A DNA stretch of 8,937 nucleotides, from assembly GCA_943325745.2 (NCBI GenBank), contig CALPQP020000030.1, forward strand, positions 1 to 8,937. Reading direction: 5' to 3'. A model generated the notes under the pieces. That model was not told the origin of the DNA. It did not search any database and was given only the letters and a program-made list of their open reading frames with translations. The translations under genes and the position numbers were made by a program. Shown here in pieces: positions 1-5,969 of this stretch. The DNA is from Gulosibacter massiliensis. Its GTDB lineage: Bacteria; Actinomycetota; Actinomycetes; Actinomycetales; Microbacteriaceae. How positions within the stretch are numbered: position 1 is the first letter of the stretch; every line of letters starts with the position of its first letter.

Positions 1-134
1 CCGGCGTCTCCATCGACACGTGGGGTGCCACCGGTGGCTTCGTTGTGGCGACCGTATTTGCGGGGCTCGCCACACTTGTTCCCGCTCTGTTTGTGAAATC
101 GCTCCCCGACCTTCGCCACTTGGCGGCTCACTGA
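1..134 (+). CDS. C-terminal end of a membrane transporter, probably MFS (partial)
   Basis: An open frame enters from the left edge (first full codon at 3) and stops at TGA 132-134, giving 43 residues. It contains a short GVSIDTWGATGGF-like segment, a hydrophobic stretch of about 20 residues forming one transmembrane helix, and a short polar tail ending in LRHLAAH. The pattern of a small-residue motif with D and G before a last helix is typical of the final transmembrane segment of major facilitator superfamily drug/sugar exporters, but the fragment is too short to name a substrate. A possible hairpin follows the stop, so this gene is probably transcribed separately from the lipoprotein gene downstream. 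Family assignment is inference; the coding frame itself is well supported. Confidence 0.55.
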   Translation, partial: GVSIDTWGATGGFVVATVFAGLATLVPALFVKSLPDLRHLAAH

Positions 135-143
135 CCGATGGTT

Positions 144-157
144 CGTGAGACCTCACG
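144..157 (+). terminator. Possible weak hairpin terminator after the partial transporter gene
   Basis: CGTGA (144-148) pairs with TCACG (153-157) around a GACC loop, with possible G-U extension outward. It begins 9 bases after the transporter stop. The downstream T-run is poor, so this is a suggestion only. Confidence 0.35.
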
Positions 158-168
158 GGACCAAATCT

Positions 169-198
169 TTGACAATTCTTGGACGAATTCGATAGGCA
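169..198 (+). promoter_or_regulatory. Candidate sigma-A-type promoter for the DUF4349 lipoprotein gene
   Basis: A perfect TTGACA -35 box lies at 169-174. A weak -10 candidate (around GATAGGCA, 191-198) follows at 16-18 bases. The gene starts at 220, which leaves a short 5' leader carrying the AAGAGG ribosome site at 208-213. The -35 is convincing; the -10 is not close to consensus. Confidence 0.45.
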
Positions 199-219
199 AC
201 GAACGATAAGAGGCGTAGG

Positions 220-1107
220 GTGACGAACATGAAGAAAAATACGCTGTTGGCTGTCCTCGCGCTGTCTGCGATTGCGCTGGCTGGATGTTCCTCGACGGGC
301 AGTGAAGTTCCCGTCTCTGATGTATCCGGATACGACCCCGGTGCCCCCGCCCTCGGCGGAGTTTACATGGACAGTGGTTCCGCTGAGGGAATCTCGTCGT
401 ATCGTGACGAGTCAATCATCACCACTGCATATGCGTTCCTGACCGGAGATGACCCGGCGGCCGTCGCCGATGAAGTGGAAAAACGAAGCACAGCTGCTCA
501 GGGCAAGATTGACGGCCGATCGGCCTACAGTGACAACGACGGAAAGATTACGTCGGTTTCCCTGACCGTTCGAATTCCCGCGGCAGCGATTGACTCGTTC
601 CTCACGGGACTGGACGAGATCGCAACTGTGCAGAACCTCAGCCAAAATTCAAGCGACGTGACGCTCACCGTCACCGACTACGAAGCACGCATCGCGGCGC
701 TGGAGTCCTCCATCGTTCGATTCACCGCCTTGCAAAAGTCTGCAACGACGACGCAGGACTTGATCGAGATCGAATCGGCCCTCGCTGATCGCCAGGCCCA
801 ACTCGAGCAGTTGCAATCCGAGATGCGCTACTACAGCGACCAAATCGCGCTCTCCACGGTCCAGGTCGACATCGGCCTTCCCGACAGCGCAACCGACCCC
901 ATCCCCGACAACTTCTGGGGTGGAATCGTCGCCGGCTGGAACGGGCTCCTCGCGTTCTTCGGTGGGACCCTCGTCGCAATCGGAATGGTCATCCCATGGC
1001 TTCCCCTCATCGCCGGACTCGCCTGGCTCGGACGGTGGCTCGTGCGTCGCGTCGCCGCCCGCCGATCGGCTAAACCCGTCACGACGAAAAAGCCGACGAA
1101 GCGCTAG
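220..1107 (+). CDS. DUF4349-family membrane-anchored lipoprotein
   Basis: This is a 295-residue secreted lipoprotein of unknown function. The N-terminus is a lipoprotein signal peptide: positively charged MKKN, a hydrophobic core, and the lipobox LAGC with the lipidated cysteine at residue 23. A low-complexity linker follows. Residues about 110-220 match the DUF4349 pattern: a VRIPAAAIDSFL segment, a DVTLTVTDYEARI segment, a likely coiled coil at about 154-208, and an ALSTVQVDIGL strand. A hydrophobic hairpin at about 240-275 and a basic tail close the protein, so it is probably anchored at both ends on the outer face of the cytoplasmic membrane. The start chosen is GTG at 220, with AAGAGG six bases upstream; ATG at 229 is an alternative that keeps the same signal peptide. 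The gene ends in a TAG that shares CTAG with the stop of the convergent CoA-transferase gene. Confidence 0.85.
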   Translation: MTNMKKNTLLAVLALSAIALAGCSSTGSEVPVSDVSGYDPGAPALGGVYMDSGSAEGISSYRDESIITTAYAFLTGDDPAAVADEVEKRSTAAQGKIDGRSAYSDNDGKITSVSLTVRIPAAAIDSFLTGLDEIATVQNLSQNSSDVTLTVTDYEARIAALESSIVRFTALQKSATTTQDLIEIESALADRQAQLEQLQSEMRYYSDQIALSTVQVDIGLPDSATDPIPDNFWGGIVAGWNGLLAFFGGTLVAIGMVIPWLPLIAGLAWLGRWLVRRVAARRSAKPVTTKKPTKR

Positions 1108-2258
1108 TCGTCTGCGAGCCAACGCAGAACCGCGTTCGTGTGCTCACCGAGAGTCGGTGGTGCGGTGTGGTGCGTCGGAGTAACTTCGGTTGCTCCGTCG
1201 AACCACCGCAACGGCGGCCCAGGAATGTCGATGGTCCCCAGTGTTGAGTGGTCAACCGTCACGACTAATCCCTGCGACCGCGTCTGGTCCCAGGAATACA
1301 CCTCGTCCATCGACCGAACCTTGCCCGCGGGGACGGCGGCGGCGGTGAGGGCTTCGAGTACGTCGCCCACCGTCCACGTCGATAGTGCCCCATTGATGAC
1401 AGCGATCAGATCGTCAACGAAGGTGACTCGTCCCGCGTTGGTGTCGAAACGGGAGTCGGCCTTGAGGTCGAGCACGCGGCACAACGCCGCCCAGTGTCCT
1501 TCTGTTCCGACCGCGATCTGCACATGAGAGTCGGCGCAGTGGAACAATCCGTAGGGCGCGAGTGAGGGGTGGTGGTTACCCCGAGCCGTCCCCGAAACGC
1601 CCGCCACCGTCTGCGCGGTGCCCTGATAGACGTGTGCGCCGATCGTCGCGGCGAGAAGCGACGTGCGAATGATCTGTCCCGTACCCGTCTTTTCGCGGTC
1701 GAAGAGCGCGGCGACTATCCCGAACGCGCCGTTCATTCCGGCGAGCACATCAGCGATCGGAATCCCGACGCGTTGCGGGTCGTCTGAGCCAGAGCCGGTA
1801 ACCGACATGAGACCCGCCTCGCCCTGCGCAATCTGGTCGTAGCCAGGTCTAGTCGCCTCCGGACCGTCATGCCCGAAACCCGTGATCGACAGCAGAATCG
1901 CCCGAGGGTTGAGCTGGTGAATACGCGCGTCGTCGAAACCCAAACGAGCGAGAGTTCCCACTCGGAAATTTTCGATGAGGACATCGGCGCGCTCGATGAG
2001 CGTTGCGAGAGCCGACGTTCCATCATCCGTCTTCAGGTCAAGCACAACGGATTCCTTGTTTCGATTGATGGACAAGAAGTACGTCGATTCGCCTCCGACG
2101 AAGGGCGGGCCCCAGCGCCTCGAATCGTCACCGTCCGGAGATTCGATTTTGATGACGCGAGCGCCGAGGTCACCCAACATTTGCGCGGCCTGCGGCCCGG
2201 CTACTGCGCGTGACAGGTCGACGACGAGAATGCCGGCGAGTGGTCCGCGCGTCGTCAC
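1104..2258 (-). CDS. CaiB/BaiF-type (family III) CoA-transferase
   Basis: This 384-residue protein probably moves CoA between carboxylic acids through a covalent aspartyl-CoA intermediate in the cytoplasm. The substrate cannot be told from sequence. Family hallmarks are the N-terminal GPLAGILVVDLSRAVAGP segment, then ARVIKIESP, NRNKESVVLDL, IENFRVG, and the GIPIADVLAG motif. The catalytic aspartate is residue 170, matching the usual position near 169. The C-terminus carries LGEHTNAVL, typical of the family. An upstream in-frame ATG at 2312 exists, but it lies inside the dedA gene. GTG at 2258 has GAGGGG (2266-2271 on the plus strand) seven bases upstream and begins one base after the dedA stop, so it is preferred. 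The gene is very likely translationally coupled to dedA. The TAG stop shares CTAG (1104-1107) with the lipoprotein gene. Confidence 0.9.
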   Translation of the reverse strand: MTTRGPLAGILVVDLSRAVAGPQAAQMLGDLGARVIKIESPDGDDSRRWGPPFVGGESTYFLSINRNKESVVLDLKTDDGTSALATLIERADVLIENFRVGTLARLGFDDARIHQLNPRAILLSITGFGHDGPEATRPGYDQIAQGEAGLMSVTGSGSDDPQRVGIPIADVLAGMNGAFGIVAALFDREKTGTGQIIRTSLLAATIGAHVYQGTAQTVAGVSGTARGNHHPSLAPYGLFHCADSHVQIAVGTEGHWAALCRVLDLKADSRFDTNAGRVTFVDDLIAVINGALSTWTVGDVLEALTAAAVPAGKVRSMDEVYSWDQTRSQGLVVTVDHSTLGTIDIPGPPLRWFDGATEVTPTHHTAPPTLGEHTNAVLRWLADD

Positions 2259-2259
2259 G

Positions 2260-2901
2260 TCAGTTCCCCTCGACCGCTTTGTTGGCACGCCAGGTGCGGT
2301 ATCCGGCGACAAGCGACAGTGAAATCACCACGCCAGCGATGACGTACGCGGCGGATTTCACGCCGGGGATGAAATAGGCGCCCCACCCCGCGAAGGTCAG
2401 CCCGACACCCCACAAGAGAGCTCCCGTCGCGTTTGAGGTGAGGAATTGGTAATAGTTCATTCGGCCGATGCCCGCGACCCAGGGGACGAAGACACGGGCC
2501 CACGGGACGAATCGGGCGACAACAACCGACCACCAGCCGTAGCGGTGGTACATCGACTCGACGCCGACAACAATCTTCTTCATTCGCACGCCGGTTCGGG
2601 CGTCAAGATAGGGTCTGCCTAAATTGCGGCCCATGACAAATCCCAATTGGTCTCCCATGAACGCGGCGATTCCGGTACCGATGGCCAGGACGATCACGTC
2701 GACCCCCACGATTGTGGCGGCCAGCAATCCCGAGGCAAACAAGAGTGTGTCTCCCGTGATGAACGGAATGAATGCCCCAACAAATAGCCCGGTCCCGGCG
2801 AACACCAAACCCCAAATCAGCAAATAGAAGGCAATGATTCCCGCCGTCGCAATCGTGTCGCTAAACCAGGGCAGCAGGTCCTGTGCAGCCGCCGTAATCA
2901 T
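2260..2901 (-). CDS. DedA/VTT-domain membrane protein, divergent
   Basis: This 213-residue polytopic membrane protein belongs to the DedA (SNARE-associated/VTT) family, members of which translocate undecaprenyl phosphate or act in proton-dependent membrane homeostasis. Visible motifs are FITGDTLLFASG at about 47-58, GDQLGFVMGRNLG at 83-95, the ARFVPWARVFVPWVAG core at 129-144 with Arg130 and Arg136, and RMNYYQFLTSNATGALLW. Two oddities stand out. The acidic residue usually found about 12 residues before the PGD aspartate is Gly36 here, and three residues (FIT) seem inserted just before GD (Asp51 kept). The second DedA in this window keeps Glu and has a normal PGDSLLF. ATG 2901 has GGTGG four bases upstream. 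It is the first gene of a pair with the CoA-transferase, which starts one base after its stop. Confidence 0.9.
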   Translation of the reverse strand: MITAAAQDLLPWFSDTIATAGIIAFYLLIWGLVFAGTGLFVGAFIPFITGDTLLFASGLLAATIVGVDVIVLAIGTGIAAFMGDQLGFVMGRNLGRPYLDARTGVRMKKIVVGVESMYHRYGWWSVVVARFVPWARVFVPWVAGIGRMNYYQFLTSNATGALLWGVGLTFAGWGAYFIPGVKSAAYVIAGVVISLSLVAGYRTWRANKAVEGN

Positions 2902-2982
2902 GTAACCACCGTACCCCGTGCGTTAACCCGACATTTACCGACAGGGCGCCATTTCGACACCCTGTTCACCGACTCTGAAAGA
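2902..2982. promoter_or_regulatory. Divergent promoter region between dedA and the glycosyltransferase gene
   Basis: These 81 bases must hold the starts for both transcripts. I see no consensus promoter on either strand. An inverted repeat, ACAGGG (2941-2946) and CCCTGT (2960-2965), lies toward the glycosyltransferase side and could be an operator. On the plus strand GACTCT (2971-2976) sits six bases before the GTG start, which would fit a leaderless transcript with a poor -10. All site calls here are weak. Confidence 0.35.
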
Positions 2983-4110
2983 GTGAAAATTGTTATCGTG
3001 ACCGAGTCGTTCCTGCCTCAACTCAACGGCGTAACGAATTCCGTGATTCGGGTGGCGCGACACCAGCGCGATCTCGGTCACGATGTGTCAATTGTCGCCC
3101 CGACTCGGCCCGGACCAGAGTTTGAGGGCATCCCGGTTCACGTCGTTCCCAGCATCCCTCTCGTCAAGTTCGCGGTCGGAATTCCGAGCCTCGCACTGAC
3201 AAACCTTCTCGACAAAATTGGTCCCGACATTGTTCACGCGGCGAGCCCGTTCGCACTCGGTGCTCAAGCCATTGCCTACGCTCAACGAAACTCGATCGCC
3301 TCGGTCGCCGTGTACCAGACCGATATTGCTGGCTATCTTCACCGGTACGGGATGGCGGTTGCCAAACCGATGGTTGATCGATTCGTCACGAACACGCACA
3401 ACGCAGCCACCGTGACGCTCGCGCCAACACCGATCGCACGTGACACCTTGAAGGAACTCGGCGTCAAGAATCTCGCGGTGTGGGGGCGCGGTGTTGACCT
3501 CGAGGGTTTCCATCCCAATAACCGTTATTCCGACGACGCGGTCGCCTTCCGACAAAAGCACGCTCCGAACGGTGAACACATAATCGGTTACGTCGGACGA
3601 CTCGCGGCGGAAAAACAGGTCGACCGTTTTCAGGAACTCATCAGTATCCCCAACACCCGCATTGTTCTGATCGGTGACGGCCCCGACCGAGCGCGACTAG
3701 AGACGATGTTCCCCTCCGACTCGGTGACCTTTATGGGCAGTCTCAGCGGTCATGAGCTTCACATTGCCTACGCGGCGATGGACGTGTTTGCGCATTTCGG
3801 CACCGAGGAAACATTTGGCCAAACGATTCAAGAGGCTCAGGCCGCCGGTGTGCCGGTGGTCGCTCCTCGATCGGGTGGGCCCATCCACCTCATCGATTCT
3901 GGGGTGGACGGAATTCTGTTCGATGTCGGCGTTCCTGACAGTGCCCGGATCGCCGTGCAACACTTGGTCGACGACGCAGAACTCCGCGCTCGAATGGGCG
4001 AAGCGGGACGGCGTCGTGTGCTCGGAAAGTCATGGGAGGCGGTGAACGATGAGCTCACTCACCACTATGACGTCGCTCGCTCTCGAGTCAAGCGACCTGC
4101 CCTGGCTTGA
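2983..4110 (+). CDS. GT4-family glycosyltransferase, MgtA-like (probable alpha-mannosyltransferase)
   Basis: A 375-residue cytoplasmic or membrane-associated GT-B glycosyltransferase. The N-terminal acceptor domain begins KIVIVTESFLPQLNGVTNSV with the NGV loop at 15-17, then HAASPFALGAQA and VYQTDIAGYLHRYG. The C-terminal donor domain has VWGRGVDLEGFHP, GYVGRLAAEK with Arg206 and Lys211, VLIGDGP, and an EX7E motif (Glu276 to Glu284, ETFGQTIQEA) followed by PVVAPRSGGP. These segments closely resemble actinobacterial GDP-mannose-dependent enzymes of the MgtA type, which add mannose to glucuronosyl or other diacylglycerol anchors. The donor and acceptor are inferred, not shown. The start is GTG 2983 with no separated Shine-Dalgarno, so the message may be leaderless. 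The 3' end overlaps the second dedA gene by 62 bases, suggesting coupled expression. Confidence 0.85.
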   Translation: MKIVIVTESFLPQLNGVTNSVIRVARHQRDLGHDVSIVAPTRPGPEFEGIPVHVVPSIPLVKFAVGIPSLALTNLLDKIGPDIVHAASPFALGAQAIAYAQRNSIASVAVYQTDIAGYLHRYGMAVAKPMVDRFVTNTHNAATVTLAPTPIARDTLKELGVKNLAVWGRGVDLEGFHPNNRYSDDAVAFRQKHAPNGEHIIGYVGRLAAEKQVDRFQELISIPNTRIVLIGDGPDRARLETMFPSDSVTFMGSLSGHELHIAYAAMDVFAHFGTEETFGQTIQEAQAAGVPVVAPRSGGPIHLIDSGVDGILFDVGVPDSARIAVQHLVDDAELRARMGEAGRRRVLGKSWEAVNDELTHHYDVARSRVKRPALA

Positions 4111-4714
4111 CGCCAACGCAATCATCGACCAGTTCGGCCAATTTGCACCCTATGCCGTTGCGTTCATCATCTTCATTGAGACGGCGTTCATTCTGACCTC
4201 GTTCCTCCCCGGCGACAGCCTTTTGTTCGTGCTCGGCATTACTCTTGCGGCCACCACCGATTTCCCGATCTGGCTGGCGATTCCTCTGGTCATCGCGAGC
4301 GCGTTCGCGGGGAGCCAAGTGGGCTTCCTGACGGGGCACGCAGTTGGGCCCGTGCTGTTCGAACGGCGACACACATGGATCTTCAATCCCACGTTCGTTG
4401 CCAAAGCCCACGGGTACTTCGACAAATACGGACCGCGCGCGATTATCCTCGCCCGATTTGTTCCCATCGTTCGCGCACTCGTCCCCATGCTCGCTGGAAT
4501 CTCAAAGATGGACCGGCGCACTTTCCTTGTTTACAACCTCGTGGGCGCAATAATCTGGGTGACCGGTCTCGTTGGGATTGGCTATCTCTTGGGCGAGGTT
4601 CCGCTCGTCGCAGACCACATCGACACAGCAATCCTGATTGTGATTATCGTGACGTCACTTCCTTTCCCTCTCGAAATGTTGAGGGAATGGCTGATCCGAA
4701 GGCGCCAGCGCTAG
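4049..4714 (+). CDS. DedA/VTT-domain membrane protein, canonical motifs
   Basis: A 221-residue polytopic DedA-family membrane protein. Unlike the first DedA here, it keeps the full signature: Glu44 and Asp56 in the IETAFILTSFLPGDSLLF segment, GSQVGFLTGHAVG at 88-100, ARFVPIVRALVPMLAG at 135-150 with Arg136 and Arg142, and KMDRRTF. These acidic and arginine residues are the ones known to matter for function in the family, which is linked to undecaprenyl-phosphate recycling and proton-dependent membrane physiology. ATG 4049 has GGGAGG (4034-4039) nine bases upstream, inside the glycosyltransferase gene. The only other in-frame ATG before the first helix is 4067, which lacks a ribosome site. It is therefore coupled to the glycosyltransferase. 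The stop shares CTAG (4711-4714) with ugd. Confidence 0.92.
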   Translation: MSSLTTMTSLALESSDLPWLDANAIIDQFGQFAPYAVAFIIFIETAFILTSFLPGDSLLFVLGITLAATTDFPIWLAIPLVIASAFAGSQVGFLTGHAVGPVLFERRHTWIFNPTFVAKAHGYFDKYGPRAIILARFVPIVRALVPMLAGISKMDRRTFLVYNLVGAIIWVTGLVGIGYLLGEVPLVADHIDTAILIVIIVTSLPFPLEMLREWLIRRRQR

Positions 4715-5886
4715 TTATTGCCGAAGAGGTCGCGAGTGTAGACCTTGCTACCGACTCCCGACAATTCCGGAGTCACGCGGTTGGCGACAATCACATCGGA
4801 ACGCGACACAAAGTCGTCGAAGTCGTTGACGAGTTCGACATCGGCAATAGTGTCATCGTCCAGGTTCGGTTCGAACACAATCACAGCGGTGCCGTTCGCG
4901 CGAAGACGCTCGATGATTCCGATGACGCTTGATTCGCGGAAGTTGTCACTGCCCGCTTTCATGATGAGGCGATACACGCCTACCGTCGTGGGTTTGAGAG
5001 TAAGGATGTCCGAGGCGATGAAGTCTTTACGTTGATCGTTTGCCTCGACCGCGGCGCGAATGGTGCTCTGAGGGACGTCACGGTAATTGGCAAGTAGTTG
5101 TTTGGTGTCTTTCGGCAAGCAATAGCCTCCGTAACCGAACGACGGGTTGTTGTATCCGTCACCGATTCGCGGGTCCAGGCTGACGCCAACAATCACCGCG
5201 CGGGCATCAAGACCGCGAACGGCAGCAAACGTGTCGAGTTCATTGAAATACGCGACGCGAAGCGCGAGATAGGCGTTGGAGAACAATTTGATCGCTTCCG
5301 CGTCGGTCGACTCTGCGAGCAGGACGGGCGTGTTCTCCTCGAGCGATGCTGCAACGAGCAAATCGGCGAACTCTTGCCCCCGGGCCGTCTTGTCTCCGAC
5401 GACGATGCGCGATGGGTGCAGGTTGTCGTACAGCGCCCTGCCTTCACGAAGGAACTCGGGGGAAAAGACGATGTTGTCCGACTTGAACGCCGTGCGAACG
5501 CGCTCGGTAAACCCGACGGGCACCGTGGACTTGACAACGATGAGCGCCGACGGGTTGTGTTCGACGACAAGCCCAATCACGGACTCCACGCTCGACGTAT
5601 CGAATGTGTCCGCCGTTTGGTCATAATTCGTGGGCGTCGCGACGATGACAATGTCGGCCGCAGCGATTGCGGGAATCGAGTCAGTGGTTGCGGTGAGGTT
5701 CAGTTCCTTATCGGCAAAGAACGCCGAAATCTCGACGTCCTCAATCGGAGACACGCGATTGTTGACCTTGTCTACTTTCGACTCGTCCAGGTCAATTGCG
5801 ACGACCTCATTCTTCTGCGCCAACAGCACAGCGAGAGAGAGACCGACATAGCCGATTCCCGCGACGACGATGCGCTGAGAGGACAT
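4711..5886 (-). CDS. ugd: UDP-glucose 6-dehydrogenase
   Basis: This 391-residue enzyme oxidises UDP-glucose to UDP-glucuronate with two NAD+, supplying glucuronic acid for surface glycolipids or polysaccharides. The Rossmann motif is at 9-15 (AGIGYVG). Other signatures are ATPTNYD, VVKSTVPVG at 118-125, SPEFLREGRALYDNL with PSRIVVG, EAIKLFSNAYLALRV with Lys200 and Asn204, and the catalytic loop SFGYGGYCLPKDTKQL with Cys256 and Asp260. The short, about 390-residue form resembles E. coli Ugd. ATG 5886 is chosen because it places the Rossmann strand directly after the start; an in-frame ATG at 6000 would add 38 unrelated residues and run into the kynU gene. No Shine-Dalgarno is present, but a TATACT -10 ends six bases upstream, so translation is probably leaderless. 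The gene converges with dedA at a shared CTAG. Confidence 0.95.
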   Translation of the reverse strand: MSSQRIVVAGIGYVGLSLAVLLAQKNEVVAIDLDESKVDKVNNRVSPIEDVEISAFFADKELNLTATTDSIPAIAAADIVIVATPTNYDQTADTFDTSSVESVIGLVVEHNPSALIVVKSTVPVGFTERVRTAFKSDNIVFSPEFLREGRALYDNLHPSRIVVGDKTARGQEFADLLVAASLEENTPVLLAESTDAEAIKLFSNAYLALRVAYFNELDTFAAVRGLDARAVIVGVSLDPRIGDGYNNPSFGYGGYCLPKDTKQLLANYRDVPQSTIRAAVEANDQRKDFIASDILTLKPTTVGVYRLIMKAGSDNFRESSVIGIIERLRANGTAVIVFEPNLDDDTIADVELVNDFDDFVSRSDVIVANRVTPELSGVGSKVYTRDLFGNN

Positions 5887-5892
5887 TCGGCA

Positions 5893-5898
5893 AGTATA
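5893..5898 (-). promoter_or_regulatory. Candidate -10 box giving a leaderless ugd transcript
   Basis: Reading the minus strand, TATACT is followed by six bases and then the ugd ATG, so transcription would begin at or next to the A of the start codon. No ribosome-binding sequence lies upstream of that ATG, which agrees with leaderless translation, common in Actinobacteria. The matching -35 region is poor. Confidence 0.6.
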
Positions 5899-5906
5899 TC
5901 CAGCGG

Positions 5907-5916
5907 TCGCTAGCGA
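5907..5916. promoter_or_regulatory. 10-bp perfect palindrome, possible operator between ugd and kynU
   Basis: TCGCTAGCGA is a perfect palindrome in the 83-base divergent gap. It lies eight bases upstream of the candidate ugd -10, i.e. in the spacer between -10 and -35, and it would overlap the -35 region of a kynU promoter using TAGTGT (5935-5940) as -10. That position suits a repressor or dual regulator. The palindrome is seen; its role is inferred. Confidence 0.35.
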
Positions 5917-5957
5917 GAGTGGGTGGGATACGGCTAGTGTGACGAGAGGTTCCCGCG

Positions 5958-5964
5958 AAAGAGG
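5958..5964 (+). promoter_or_regulatory. Strong ribosome-binding site of kynU
   Basis: AAAGAGG sits five bases before the ATG at 5970 and fixes the start of kynureninase. Confidence 0.75.
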
Positions 5965-5969
5965 TACAC

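Noticed and set aside
2259..2312. Upstream ATG start for the CoA-transferase gene
   Set aside because: It adds 18 residues of unrelated sequence inside the dedA gene. The GTG at 2258 has a strong ribosome site and gives the usual family length and catalytic Asp position.
5098..5913. Long (271-codon) open frame antisense to ugd
   Set aside because: Its product is rich in Arg, Asp and Val without recognisable motifs, and ugd on the other strand has clear catalytic motifs. It is a mirror of biased codon use.
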